Assembly: GCA_021845645.1 (NCBI GenBank)
Contig: JAJZVM010000020.1
Location: 1 to 64,000 of the forward strand
DNA from: Bacillota bacterium
Lineage (GTDB): Bacteria; Bacillota_E; JAJZYS01; JAJYTV01
Length of the DNA stretch: 64,000 nt
Reading direction: 5' to 3'
The stretch's first letter is position 1; the number at the start of each line of letters is the position of its first letter. Under the pieces are notes generated by a model. It saw only the letters and a program-made list of their open reading frames with translations. It searched no databases and had not been told where the DNA came from. The translations under genes and the position numbers were made by a program. Below are positions 17,186 through 26,058 of this stretch, in pieces.

Positions 17186-17875
17186 TCAGCGGTAGGCGCC
17201 CTGCTTCTCCTGGACCTTCGTCCTGATCCACGCGAGCCAGGCGTCGACGCCGTCGCCCGTGCGCGCGGACAGCTCGAGGACCGGCAGGCCGGGGTGCACC
17301 GCTTCGATGTTCTCGCGCAGAAGAGCGCGATCGAAGTCGAGGTGCGGCGCGAGGTCGGTCTTCGTGAGCACGGCCAAGGCCGCGCGGTGGAAGATGGCGG
17401 GATACTTGAGCGGCTTGTCCTCGCCTTCCGTCGTGCTGAGGAGCACCACCTTCATGTCCTCGCCGAGGTCGTACGCGGTCGGGCAGACGAGGTTGCCGAC
17501 GTTCTCGACGATCAGGATGTCGAGCTCCCGCTGGTCCACCTCCGAGAGGTGGCTCTCCACCATCGCCGCCTCGAGGTGGCAGGTGCCCGCCGTGACGATC
17601 TGGGCCACAGGCACCCCTGAGCGGCGCAGGCGCTCCGCGTCGCGCTCCGTCTCCACATCTCCGACGAGCACCGAGACGCGCAGCGGGGAGAGGAGACCGA
17701 GCGTGCGCTCGAGGAGCGCCGTCTTGCCGGATCCCGGCGCGCTGATGAGGTTCAGCACGAGGATGCCCCGAGCCGCGAAACCGCGACGCAGCCGCAAGGC
17801 GATCTCGTCGTTGGCCTCCATCACATGGCGGTGCACCTCCACATGCTGGTGGCTGCCGCCCGTCGTCTCACACAT
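17186..17875 (-). CDS. hypB: hydrogenase nickel-insertion GTPase HypB
   Basis: A GTPase that with HypA delivers nickel to the large subunit. P-loop SAPGSGKTALLERTL (~44-58), DVETERDAERLR, ENVGNLVCPTAYDLGE (the metal-site Cys) and TKTDL are all present. The N-terminus has only a few histidines (SHQHVEVHRH) instead of the long His-rich nickel store of some HypB, so storage would depend on others. It overlaps the end of hypA by 8 bp. The length of 229 residues is normal. Confidence 0.95.
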   Translation of the reverse strand: MCETTGGSHQHVEVHRHVMEANDEIALRLRRGFAARGILVLNLISAPGSGKTALLERTLGLLSPLRVSVLVGDVETERDAERLRRSGVPVAQIVTAGTCHLEAAMVESHLSEVDQRELDILIVENVGNLVCPTAYDLGEDMKVVLLSTTEGEDKPLKYPAIFHRAALAVLTKTDLAPHLDFDRALLRENIEAVHPGLPVLELSARTGDGVDAWLAWIRTKVQEKQGAYR

Positions 17876-18224
17876 CGGCTGTCAACACCTCCATGTCCCG
17901 CACCTCGAGCCGATCGCCGGCCACCACCCTGACGTCCGTCGAGCGGCACGCGCTGCAGAGAAAGCACCAGTCCTCCTGTACTGTTTCGCTGCCGCAAGCC
18001 TGGCAGCGCACCCGCACGGGCTCCGTCTCCAAGTCGAACGCCGACCCCGCGAGCCGCGGGTAGTCCCGGCGCATGGCCTCGAGGTAGAAGGCAAGGCTCT
18101 GCTCCTCGACCTGCAGCAGCCACCCGATCCCCACCCGCACCCGCAGCACATGCTTGGCCCCCGCGCCCTCCGCTGCCTCGTCCGCGATGGCCAGAATCTC
18201 GTTGGCCAGTGACATCTCGTGCAT
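17868..18224 (-). CDS. hypA: hydrogenase nickel chaperone HypA
   Basis: Starts with MHEMSLANEIL, where His2 with the N-terminus binds nickel. A zinc site follows, formed by CQACGS and CFLCSAC with the usual spacing. The length of 118 residues is typical. The start is at 18224, 1 nt after the hypE stop; an in-frame extension up to 18305 is inside hypE and rejected. HypA works with HypB in nickel transfer. Confidence 0.95.
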   Translation of the reverse strand: MHEMSLANEILAIADEAAEGAGAKHVLRVRVGIGWLLQVEEQSLAFYLEAMRRDYPRLAGSAFDLETEPVRVRCQACGSETVQEDWCFLCSACRSTDVRVVAGDRLEVRDMEVLTADV

Positions 18225-18225
18225 G

Positions 18226-19251
18226 TCAGCAGATCCTCGGCAGCTGCTCGACGGGCAGCAGGTCGAGTGGCCGCAGGGCTCCCAGCACCGTGCGCAGCGC
18301 CGCATGCCCCGGCCGATCGTCGGTCACCTCGCCGACGATGGCGGCGTCCCGCGTCTCCGGCACCTGCCGCAGGCGCCGGAGCACATCATCCGCGTCCTCC
18401 GGCGCCACGACCGCGACGAGCTTGCCCTCGTTCGCAACGTAGAGCGGGTCTAGTCCGAGCACCTCGCAGAGGCCGCGCACGTCGTCGCGCACAGGGATCG
18501 CCTGTTCCTCGGCCCGGAGCGTCAGGCCGCTCTGCTCGGACAGCTCGGCCAGGGTCGTCGCGAAGCCGCCGCGCGTCGGGTCGCGCATGCAGCGGATGCC
18601 CGGGATGTCCCGCACCGTGAGGACGGCCTCGAGGAGCGCGCAGGTGTCGCTCGGGATGCTGGTGTCGAGGGCGATGCCAAAGCGCGAGGCCATGACACTC
18701 GCCCCATGGTCGCCGACGCTGCCCGAGAGCAGGATGCGGTCTCCCCGCCGGATGTGGCTTGGAGACCAGTCGATGTGGGGCGGCAAGAGGCCGACGCCGG
18801 TCGTTGTGATGAAGAGGCCGTCCTGCTCGCCGTAGCCCACCACCTTGGTGTCGCCCGTGACGATCTCCACCCGGGCCCGCCGCGCGGCCTCGGCCATCTC
18901 CGCCACCACGTTCTGCAAGGCGCGGAGCTCGAGGCCCTCCTGCAGGATGAAGGCGGCCGAGAGGGCGACCGGCGTTGCGCCACCCATCAGCAGGTCGTTC
19001 ACGGTGCCGTTGACGGCGAGGTCGCCGATGCTGCCGCCGGGAAAGCGGATCGGCTGCACGACGTAGCTGTCGGTCGTCATGGCGAGCCTCAGGCCAGGCA
19101 GGTCCAGGATCGCCTGGTCGCCGAGGGCCTCGAGGCGCGGGTTGCGGAAGGCCGGCAGGAAGATGTGCTCGACGAGGTCATGGGTCATCTTGCCGCCGGT
19201 ACCGTGCGACGCCTCGATCACCCGCGGCAGCGGAGGCCTTGCGGCCGTCAC
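18226..19251 (-). CDS. hypE: hydrogenase maturation protein HypE
   Basis: HypE dehydrates the thiocarboxamide on its C-terminal Cys to thiocyanate for the CN ligands. It belongs to the PurM/SelD ATPase family: GTGGKMTHDLVEHIFLPAF near the start, DSYVVQPIRFPGGSIGDLAV, GDTKVVG, and DPTRGGFATTLAEL. The conserved C-terminus ends in LPRIC, with the acceptor cysteine as the last residue. The start is GTG 19251, which overlaps the hypD stop as GTGA. A much longer in-frame extension lies inside hypD and is rejected. 341 residues, complete. Confidence 0.95.
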   Translation of the reverse strand: MTAARPPLPRVIEASHGTGGKMTHDLVEHIFLPAFRNPRLEALGDQAILDLPGLRLAMTTDSYVVQPIRFPGGSIGDLAVNGTVNDLLMGGATPVALSAAFILQEGLELRALQNVVAEMAEAARRARVEIVTGDTKVVGYGEQDGLFITTTGVGLLPPHIDWSPSHIRRGDRILLSGSVGDHGASVMASRFGIALDTSIPSDTCALLEAVLTVRDIPGIRCMRDPTRGGFATTLAELSEQSGLTLRAEEQAIPVRDDVRGLCEVLGLDPLYVANEGKLVAVVAPEDADDVLRRLRQVPETRDAAIVGEVTDDRPGHAALRTVLGALRPLDLLPVEQLPRIC

Positions 19252-20363
19252 TGCGCCACCCCCTGCCCAGGGCCAGGCTGGCGGTAGCGGTAGAGGGCCG
19301 CGCAGGCCCCTTCCTGCGAGACCATGCCGGGTCCGTAGGGATGCTCCGGCGTGCATCCGATGCCGAAGGCGGGGCATTCCAGCGGGGTCCTGTGCCCCTG
19401 CAGCACCGCCCCGCAGACGTACTCCCCGGCGTCCTCGGCCGCCTCGGGCAGCTCGTCGCGATAGCGCGCGAGCGCGTCGAAGGCCGCGAAGCGCCGCCGG
19501 ATGCCGAGGCCGCTGCGCGGGATGACGCCGATCCCCCTCCACTCCTGGTCCTGTACCTCGAAGACCTCGCTCATGACCGCGAGCGCCCGCTCGCTCCCCT
19601 TGGGTCGCACCGCCCGCCGGTACTCCACCTCGACGGCGCAGCGGCCCTCCGCGCGTTGCCGCAGGAGCATCAGCACGGCCAGCAGGAGGTCATGGGGCTC
19701 GAAGCCGCTGATCACGACAGGCTTCCCGAATTCCTCGGGCAGGAAGGCGTAGTCCTCGCTGCCGACGACGGTCGCGACGTGGCCAGGGCCGATGAAGGCG
19801 TCGATCTCCGTGTCGGGGCTCAGGAGGAGGTGGCGCAGCACTGGCGGCACGAGCACGTGGCTGCCGAGCACGCTGAAGTTCGCAAGGCCGCTCTCCCGCG
19901 CGTGCAGGATGGCCGCCGCGTTCGCCGGAGCGGTCGTCTCGAACCCCACCGCGAGGAACACCACCTCGAGCTCCGGCCGGCTGCAGGCGATCTCCACCGC
20001 GTCCAGGCTCGAGTAGACGATCTGCACCTTGGCGCCGCGCGCCTGGGCGGTGCGCAGGCTCTCGACGCTTCCCGGCACCCGCAGCATGTCGCCGTAGGTG
20101 GCGACGAGGCAGCCGGGGCGGTGCGCGAGGGCGATCGCCTGGTCGATGCGCACGGCCGGTGTGACGCAAACCGGGCAGCCCGGCCCGTGCAGGAAGCGGA
20201 TCCCTTCCGGCAGCAGCTGGTCGAGGCCGCTGCGGTAGATGGCGTGCGTGTGACCGCCGCAGATCTCCATGATGCGGAGCCCTCCCGCGGGGGAGCAGCG
20301 CCGGATCTCGGCCAGCAGGCGCTGCCCTTTGAGGGGGTCCCGGTACTCGTCGACGTACTTCAT
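19248..20363 (-). CDS. hypD: hydrogenase maturation Fe-S protein HypD
   Basis: HypD carries a [4Fe-4S] cluster and assembles the Fe(CN)2CO unit with HypC. Family motifs are present: MEICGGHTHAIYRSG, LHGPGCPVCVTP, GFETTAPANAA, HVLVPP and the C-terminal cysteines in GEYVCGAVLQG and CPAFGIGCTP. It has 371 residues, the usual length. The start ATG overlaps the hypC stop by 4 nt. Confidence 0.96.
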   Translation of the reverse strand: MKYVDEYRDPLKGQRLLAEIRRCSPAGGLRIMEICGGHTHAIYRSGLDQLLPEGIRFLHGPGCPVCVTPAVRIDQAIALAHRPGCLVATYGDMLRVPGSVESLRTAQARGAKVQIVYSSLDAVEIACSRPELEVVFLAVGFETTAPANAAAILHARESGLANFSVLGSHVLVPPVLRHLLLSPDTEIDAFIGPGHVATVVGSEDYAFLPEEFGKPVVISGFEPHDLLLAVLMLLRQRAEGRCAVEVEYRRAVRPKGSERALAVMSEVFEVQDQEWRGIGVIPRSGLGIRRRFAAFDALARYRDELPEAAEDAGEYVCGAVLQGHRTPLECPAFGIGCTPEHPYGPGMVSQEGACAALYRYRQPGPGQGVAQ

Positions 20364-20599
20364 GGCTGATCCGCTGCCTTCTCGGGCGGCGCCATCTGGA
20401 GCAGTTGGTCCATGGTCCTCTGCGCCTCGTCGGCGTCGATGCGCTGCAGAGCGAAGCCGACGTGCACGAGGACGTAGTCCTCCGGCGCGATGCCCTCGAC
20501 GAGGTCCAGGCAGACCCGCCTAAGCACGCCGGCGATGTCGACGACCGCCATGTTGTCCTCCCCGATCTCGAGCACCTTGCCAGGTACCGCGAGGCACAT
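20360..20599 (-). CDS. hypC: hydrogenase assembly chaperone HypC
   Basis: A 79-residue HypC/HupF protein starting MCLAVPGKVLEIGED, with essential Cys2 that holds the iron precursor and binds HypD and the large subunit. The start at 20599 follows the hydA stop after one base; a longer frame inside hydA is rejected. The length is typical and it is coupled to hypD by a 4-nt overlap. Confidence 0.95.
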   Translation of the reverse strand: MCLAVPGKVLEIGEDNMAVVDIAGVLRRVCLDLVEGIAPEDYVLVHVGFALQRIDADEAQRTMDQLLQMAPPEKAADQP

Positions 20600-20600
20600 G

Positions 20601-21923
20601 TCAGGCGCCCTCGCCATGCCCTGCACCCCGTCCGACGAAGTGAACGTCGAGGAAGTGCGTCGAGCAGGACACGCAGGGGTCGTAGGCGCGCACGAGCATC
20701 TCGAGGAGGAGGGCGATCTCGCCCTCGGGCCGGTCCATGATGGTGGGCACCAGCGCCTCCATGTCGCGCTGCAGGTTGCCATGGTTCTGGTTCGTCGGGA
20801 TGACGAGGTTCGCCGCCTCGCAGCGGCCCTTGGCGTCGAAGGCGTAGCGGTGGAAGAGGATGCCGCGCGGAGCCTCGACGCTGCCGACGCCCTCCCCGGC
20901 GTGAGGCTGGGGTTCGCCCCGCTCGGGCTTGAGGCCCGCCGCGAGGATCTTGTCGATCAGCACCTGCGTCTCGTCGAGCAGGTGGCCGATCTCGGCGAGC
21001 TGCGCCACCGTGTTGTAGTAGGGGTTGTGCTTGTGCGCCTCGAGGCCTGCGGCGTCGGCCACCTTGCGGCCGAGCGGCGAGAGGCGCATGCCGCTCAGGT
21101 TGTAGCGCGCCCTCGCGCCCACCGCGTAGGCGTCGCGATGCCAGCGCGTCCACTTGGCCGTCGAATCCTTGGCGACGTACTCGTTGCAGACCTCCTCGAA
21201 GCGGGCGACGGGCAGGGCCTTCGGCGCGTCGGAACTCCCGACCTCGCCGTCGTAGAGCGCGTAGTCGAAGCCGTCGACGAGCGCGACGTACTCCGTCTCC
21301 CGCTCGAAGTCCGGCAGGCGGTCCAGGAGGCCCCCGACGGCGTCGACGAGGCGCCAGACGCCCTCGCGGGACGCCTGCAGGTCGTGCTGGAGCTGCACGA
21401 GGTCCCCCGCCGTCGGCAGGTGTGTCATGCGGCCGGGCTGAAGCGTGATAGGATGCGTCGTCCGACCCGTGATGAGGTCGGACCAGCGGTTCGCGAGCTT
21501 GTGCAGCCCGACGACGAGCCCAACGAGCTCGGGGTGGGTCTTCGTCAAGGGCACGACGGACGGCTGGCCGAGAAGGTCCGGCGCAACGAGGTAGCCGACG
21601 TGCAGGACGTGGCTCTGCATCAGCTCCGAGTAGTGCGCGAGACGCCGCAGACGCGATGTCTGCTTGCTCACCTCGAGCCCGAGCGCCGCCTCGACGCCCT
21701 TGACGCAGGCGAGCGAGTGGCTGATCGAGCAGATGCCGCAGATGCGGCTCACGATGGTCTGCATGTCCTTCCAGGACTTCCCGAGCACCATGGCCTCGAA
21801 GAAGCGCGGCGCCTCGGGCACCTGCCAGGCGATCTTCTTGACGGCACCCTCGTCCATGTCGAGGACGATGCTGCCATGGCCTTCGATGCGGGTGACGTGG
21901 TGGATCTCGATATGCTGTGCCAC
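20601..21923 (-). CDS. hydA: [NiFe] hydrogenase large (alpha) subunit, group 3b-like
   Basis: This subunit holds the NiFe active site. The two Cys pairs are RICGICSISHS (~residues 64-74) and DPCVSCSTH near the C-terminus; they ligate Ni and Fe. The preceding HHVTRIEGHG motif is also intact. It has 440 residues. Its C-terminal extension after the second motif is presumably cut by the protease at 14370. GTG start with GGGAGG 7 nt upstream. Gene order (beta-gamma, delta, alpha) matches the HydBGDA sulfhydrogenase operons of archaea, and the attached NAD(P) module points to a bidirectional cytoplasmic enzyme. Confidence 0.94.
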   Translation of the reverse strand: MAQHIEIHHVTRIEGHGSIVLDMDEGAVKKIAWQVPEAPRFFEAMVLGKSWKDMQTIVSRICGICSISHSLACVKGVEAALGLEVSKQTSRLRRLAHYSELMQSHVLHVGYLVAPDLLGQPSVVPLTKTHPELVGLVVGLHKLANRWSDLITGRTTHPITLQPGRMTHLPTAGDLVQLQHDLQASREGVWRLVDAVGGLLDRLPDFERETEYVALVDGFDYALYDGEVGSSDAPKALPVARFEEVCNEYVAKDSTAKWTRWHRDAYAVGARARYNLSGMRLSPLGRKVADAAGLEAHKHNPYYNTVAQLAEIGHLLDETQVLIDKILAAGLKPERGEPQPHAGEGVGSVEAPRGILFHRYAFDAKGRCEAANLVIPTNQNHGNLQRDMEALVPTIMDRPEGEIALLLEMLVRAYDPCVSCSTHFLDVHFVGRGAGHGEGA

Positions 21924-21936
21924 GGTGTGACCTCCC

Positions 21937-22668
21937 TTAGCGGCTGCCGAACAGCGCGAGGCGCTCCTCAAGCTCCTGGACCGTCCTGCCGTACCGTTCC
22001 ATGACAGCACGCGCGGCGTGGATGTTCGGTTCGTCCACGGAGCCGCGGCAGCCGAAGCACCACATGCCGAAGGACGGGCAGCGCGCGCCGCAGCCGCCGC
22101 GCGTCACCGGGCCGAGGCAGATCTCGCCGCGCTCGTAGCGGCAGACGTTGCCGGCTCTCTTGCACTCGACGCAGACCGGGAAATTCGGCAGGTGCGGCTC
22201 ACCGCCCAGGACCAGGGTGCGCATGATGTTCTTGAACTCCTGGCGATCGATGGGGCAGCCCTCGATCCGCACGTCCACCGAGACCACCTCGTCGATGGCC
22301 TGGACAGGCCCGGAGCGCAGGAAGGGCTCGCTGGCTGCGTCGCCGTAGACGATGCGCTTCGCGGCGGCGAGGTCCAGGCGCTGGCGCAGCTTGTTGACGC
22401 CGCCGTGGCTCGCGCAGGCGCCAAGCGCCACGAGAACCTTCGCCCGCGCGCGGATCTGCTCGAGGCGCCTCACGTCCTGCGGGCGGGTGATCGCCCCCTC
22501 CACGAGGGCGATGTCGAACTCGGGACTCTGCTCGGAGATGCCCTCGCGCCACTCCACGACGTCCACCACGTCGAGAAGGCTCAGCAGCTCGTCCTCGAGG
22601 TTCACGATCTGGAGCTGGCAGCCTTCGCAGCCGGCGAAGTCGAAGATGGCTATCCTGGGTTTCATCAT
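21937..22668 (-). CDS. hydD: [NiFe] hydrogenase small (delta) subunit
   Basis: A 243-residue Fe-S subunit that passes electrons from the NiFe site. The proximal-cluster ligands are in GCEGCQLQ, ALGACASHGG and EGCPIDRQEF. Further cysteine sets (CVECKRAGNVC, GEICLGP, GGCGARCP, WCFGC) provide two more clusters, as in group 3 enzymes. There is no Tat signal, so the enzyme is cytoplasmic. The start is the first of two adjacent ATGs, overlapping the upstream stop as ATGA, with GGAGG 7 nt upstream. Confidence 0.94.
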   Translation of the reverse strand: MMKPRIAIFDFAGCEGCQLQIVNLEDELLSLLDVVDVVEWREGISEQSPEFDIALVEGAITRPQDVRRLEQIRARAKVLVALGACASHGGVNKLRQRLDLAAAKRIVYGDAASEPFLRSGPVQAIDEVVSVDVRIEGCPIDRQEFKNIMRTLVLGGEPHLPNFPVCVECKRAGNVCRYERGEICLGPVTRGGCGARCPSFGMWCFGCRGSVDEPNIHAARAVMERYGRTVQELEERLALFGSR

Positions 22669-24731
22669 TGCAAGGCCTCCGGCAGGTTCCGCACCTGCGC
22701 ATAGGTGAACACCGGGCCGTCCTGGCAGACGTAGGTGCCGTTGATCTGGCAGTGGCCGCACTTGCCGATGCCGCACTTCATCTTCCGCTCGAGCGAGACA
22801 TAGATGTCGCTCGCCAACATGCCCATGGCGACGAGGTCCGACAGTACGTAGCGGTACATCACGGGCGGTCCGCAGACGAGCGCAGCCGTGCGCCCCACCT
22901 CGATGCCGCAGTTCGGCAGGAGGGTCGTCACGGGGCCGACGCGCCCGTGCCAGAGGCCCTCGAGGTGGTCGACGGTCTCGAGTATGGTGACGCCGGGCTC
23001 GTCCAGCCAGGCGGCGATCTCCGCGTCGAACAGGCGGTCCTGGGGCGCGCGCATGCCGTAGGCGATCGTCAGGCGGCCGTAGTCCGAACGGTGCCGCAGC
23101 ACCTCCTGGATCGCCGAGCGCACCGGCACGATGCCGATGCCGCCGGCGACGACGAGGATGTCCTTGCCGCGCAGCTCGGCCATCGGGAACGAGGTGCCGT
23201 ACGGTCCGCGCACGCCGACCTTGGCGCCTGGCTCAAGGCGCTCGAGCGCCTCCGTGACGTTGCCGACGCGACGCACCACCATCTCGAAGCCGGGCTCGTC
23301 CGTCGGGCCGGAGCTGACGGAGATCGGCGCCTCGCCGATGCCCATGAGCGAGATCTGGACGAACTGGCCGCTCTGGTGGCCGAGGCTCCTGCCGGAGTCC
23401 AGGCGCAGGCGGTAGAACGTCTCGTGCTGCGTCACGGCGCGCTTTTCGACGATGGTGGCGCGCTCAGGCACATAGGGGTCTTTCGCGACCAGCTGCTCAA
23501 GCTCGCGCTCGAGCGTCGCCGGCTCCTGCCGCGGCACGGCGAGCCAGGGGTCCGGCTCCTCTCGCCTCGGCTTCACCGCGGTCGCCTGCGGGTGCACCAC
23601 CACGGGTGTCGGTGCGTCTCCGGCGCTGCGGCCGAGCAGGGCCTCGAGCGCCTTGCCGAGGCTGGCGACGGACTCTCCCTCGAGGGGTTCCTCGACGGCT
23701 TCGGGGTGGCGCTGCAGCAGGGCGTTGTAGACGTCCACGGGGTTCGCGACGCCGGCGACGCAGCTGTCGATGCAGCGGCCGCAGCCGACACACGCGACAA
23801 AGCCGAAGCGCTCAGGCATGTAGAGGCCCTTGCGGTAGAAGCGGTGGCGGTAGCGGTCGCGGCGCAGGCGGAACTGGTGGCCGCCCGCCACCTTGGCGAA
23901 GTCCTGCAGCATGCAGGAGTCGCAGAGGCGCAGGCGCTTGCCGGACTTCATGTTCAGGTTCACGACGTCCTGGACGTCGAAGCAGTAGCAGGTCGGGCAA
24001 ACGAGGTTGCACGAGCCGCAGGAGAGGCAGAGCTCCGAGCGCTCCTGCCAGAGCTCGTCATTGTAGCCCAGGGCGAGGAGGCGCGGCAGGGCGTCCGGCG
24101 GGCAGTCGAGCTCGTGCTGGCGCAGACCCTGGCGGTTGCGCTGCCAGACGGCCTCGCGCCGGCGCAGGTCCACAGGGCTCGCTTCCTGTACGTCGTCGCC
24201 GAAGAGCGCAAGCAGGCCGTCACCCTTGCCGGTGCGGCTCTCGACGAGGTAGTCGCGGCCGATGCGCGTCAGGAGCACGTCGTAGCCTTCATGCACCACC
24301 GCTGTGCCCATGGTGCCCGCGAAGACGTTGCTGGACGGTGTCTCGACGTCGCATGCGACCATCGTCGCGAGGGCGCGCCGATGGCTGTAGTGGGGATCGG
24401 GAACGCCCTGGGCGAAGACGGCGTCCATCTGGCGGATCGCCGCAACGTCGTAGGGGTGAAGACCCAGCAGGACGAAGGGTCGCTCATCGGACTCCGCCGG
24501 TTGGTACCGACCTGCCATGTCGAATGCCACGAGCTCCTCCTTCTCGGGCAGGAGGTAGCGGAGCGGCGGCTGGAGCGTCACGTCATGGTCCAGGCGAAGA
24601 TCCTCCGCCTGGCGCAGCTCGTCGAAGACGAAGCGTTCGTCGCGTTCCTGCACGGCCACGACACGCTGTTCGGCCAGGAGGGTGCGGGTCCAGGAGGCTA
24701 TCTCGGTCTCCTCGACCTTGATGACACGCAT
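22665..24731 (-). CDS. hydBG: fused hydrogenase beta (Fe-S) and gamma (FAD/NAD(P)-reductase) subunit
   Basis: A 688-residue protein. Residues 1-~345 match the HydB beta subunit, with 4Fe-4S ligands in CLSCGSCNLVCP (~234), CYCF, CDSC and CVGCGRCIDSC (~315). After a ~55-residue Pro-rich linker, residues ~400-688 match the HydG gamma subunit: a ferredoxin-reductase-type FAD domain, an NAD(P) domain (ILVVAGGIGIVPVRSAI) and a C-terminal 2Fe-2S motif (CGIGKCGHCQINGTYVC). In Pyrococcus-type operons these are two genes. The reading frame is unbroken and both parts keep their ligands, so it is a real fusion. ATG 24731 has GAGAGGG upstream. It would carry electrons between NAD(P)H and HydD. Confidence 0.93.
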   Translation of the reverse strand: MRVIKVEETEIASWTRTLLAEQRVVAVQERDERFVFDELRQAEDLRLDHDVTLQPPLRYLLPEKEELVAFDMAGRYQPAESDERPFVLLGLHPYDVAAIRQMDAVFAQGVPDPHYSHRRALATMVACDVETPSSNVFAGTMGTAVVHEGYDVLLTRIGRDYLVESRTGKGDGLLALFGDDVQEASPVDLRRREAVWQRNRQGLRQHELDCPPDALPRLLALGYNDELWQERSELCLSCGSCNLVCPTCYCFDVQDVVNLNMKSGKRLRLCDSCMLQDFAKVAGGHQFRLRRDRYRHRFYRKGLYMPERFGFVACVGCGRCIDSCVAGVANPVDVYNALLQRHPEAVEEPLEGESVASLGKALEALLGRSAGDAPTPVVVHPQATAVKPRREEPDPWLAVPRQEPATLERELEQLVAKDPYVPERATIVEKRAVTQHETFYRLRLDSGRSLGHQSGQFVQISLMGIGEAPISVSSGPTDEPGFEMVVRRVGNVTEALERLEPGAKVGVRGPYGTSFPMAELRGKDILVVAGGIGIVPVRSAIQEVLRHRSDYGRLTIAYGMRAPQDRLFDAEIAAWLDEPGVTILETVDHLEGLWHGRVGPVTTLLPNCGIEVGRTAALVCGPPVMYRYVLSDLVAMGMLASDIYVSLERKMKCGIGKCGHCQINGTYVCQDGPVFTYAQVRNLPEALQ

Positions 24732-26058
24732 TGGGCATCCCTCTCGCGCAGAGAATGTGAACTCCCGAACAAGCCTGGGCACCAAGTGGCTCACGGGCCT
24801 CAGATTCCTCCCCCACCCGATGGATACCGCGGGAAGGGCTCTGGGCGCAACCCTTGCGGCCATACTCGCGACAACCGCCGGAGCGGTCCGCCATACGCCT
24901 ACGGTGGAGGTAGACCTCTGGGACCCTGCCCCTGCCCGGTACGGTTCGGAGGACCCGGAACAGGCTCCGGAAGCGGTCTCTCGTCGCAGTGGGCCTGCGT
25001 GGCCCGGGCGCCATATGGCTTGAGCCCCTGCCCGGCCGCCGGCCGCCAACCGGCCGGCCCCCATCCCCTCCTCTATGTGCCGCAGCACGCGGTGGTGGGC
25101 TCTCGGGAGAGCCCTCACGCCCTGCGCGCCAGAAGAGCATGGCAAGGCCCCAGCACAGGGCGAGGCCGATCGCGACCCAAAGGCCCAAGGGCTCGAGGTT
25201 CAGGCGACCGAGCGGGCCGAGGAGCTCGCGCAGATGTCCCGAGTCCTGTGCCGCCAGGCCTGCGAGTTCGATCGTGCCCACACCGAGCGCGATCGCCGCG
25301 GAGAGGCTCGTCACGAGCCGATTCCAAAGCAGACGGCGGCCAGGCTGCAGGCGTGACCAGTCGTAGGCGGCATGCATGAGGACTCCGTCCGCGGTGTCGC
25401 AGAGGCTCATTCCCGCCGTGAAAAGACAGGGCAGCGCCAGAATGCCGTACCACGGCAGGGGCCCGAGGGCTGCGCCCGCCGTCGTCGCCAGGAGCGCGAC
25501 CTCCGTCGCGGTGTCGAAGCCGAGTCCGAAGAGGAGTCCGACGGGGTACATGCCCGCGGGGGTCCGGATCCGCGCCAGGAGCAGTCCGAAGAGGTGCAGG
25601 AGGGGCCCGCCGGGCGTGGCTGGCGGGGCGTTTCCCGACCTTCGTCGGCTACCGACAAGCCCAGCCAGGTTCAAACCCGCGATCGCGTAGAGGAAGAGCG
25701 CCGAGACGAGCGTGCCGAAGACGCCGCCGAAGCTGTGGAGGATCGAGCCGGGATCGGCCACGAGGCCGTACAGGCGGTGCACCGCGAGAGCGAGGGCTGC
25801 CGCGAGCACGAAGACGACCGTCGCGTGGCCGAGCGAGAACCAGAAGCCGACGCTCGGCGGCGGCTCGCCGACGTCGCGCAGCCGCCGCGTCGCGTTGTCG
25901 ATCGCGGCGATATGGTCGGCGTCGAAAGCATGGCGCATGCCGAGCGTATAGGCGGTAAGGGCGATGCCGAGGGAAAGGGCGGGACTGCCGGAGCCTGACG
26001 CGACGAAGGCGAGCGCACCAAACCCCAGGAAGTGCAGAACGCCGATCGTGCCGCTCAT
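24583..26058 (-). CDS. NiCoT-family nickel/cobalt transporter with aberrant C-terminal extension
   Basis: The HoxN/NixA signature GMRHAFDADHIAAIDN (~residues 41-56) and about eight membrane segments, ending near GLWVAIGLALCWGLAMLFW, identify a nickel permease, fitting its place upstream of the hydrogenase. The core ends near residue ~325 (about 25,080). The remaining ~165 codons are Arg/Gly/Pro-rich, unlike any NiCoT tail, and run 149 bp into hydBG. A stop exists at 25073-25075 in another frame, so a frameshift near 25,080-25,140 is likely, or the stop was lost. ATG 26058 is the start. Transporter function may survive. Confidence 0.85.
   Translation of the reverse strand: MSGTIGVLHFLGFGALAFVASGSGSPALSLGIALTAYTLGMRHAFDADHIAAIDNATRRLRDVGEPPPSVGFWFSLGHATVVFVLAAALALAVHRLYGLVADPGSILHSFGGVFGTLVSALFLYAIAGLNLAGLVGSRRRSGNAPPATPGGPLLHLFGLLLARIRTPAGMYPVGLLFGLGFDTATEVALLATTAGAALGPLPWYGILALPCLFTAGMSLCDTADGVLMHAAYDWSRLQPGRRLLWNRLVTSLSAAIALGVGTIELAGLAAQDSGHLRELLGPLGRLNLEPLGLWVAIGLALCWGLAMLFWRAGREGSPESPPPRAAAHRGGDGGRPVGGRRPGRGSSHMAPGPRRPTATRDRFRSLFRVLRTVPGRGRVPEVYLHRRRMADRSGGCREYGRKGCAQSPSRGIHRVGEESEAREPLGAQACSGVHILCARGMPNACHQGRGDRDSLLDPHPPGRTACRGRAGTRRTLRLRRAAPGGGSSPGP
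25038..25058. promoter_or_regulatory. GC-only hairpin upstream of hydBG
   Basis: GCCGGCC and GGCCGGC form a perfect 7-bp stem with a 7-nt loop. It lies about 310 nt before the hydBG start, just after the end of the conserved transporter core. No U-run follows. It could be a processing or attenuation element between the transporter and hydrogenase genes. Confidence 0.3.

Noticed and set aside
22668..25379. A 903-codon plus-strand frame antisense to the hydrogenase genes
   Set aside because: It mirrors hydBG codon by codon in GC-rich sequence. Its protein has no family features, while the minus strand encodes complete Fe-S and flavin motifs.
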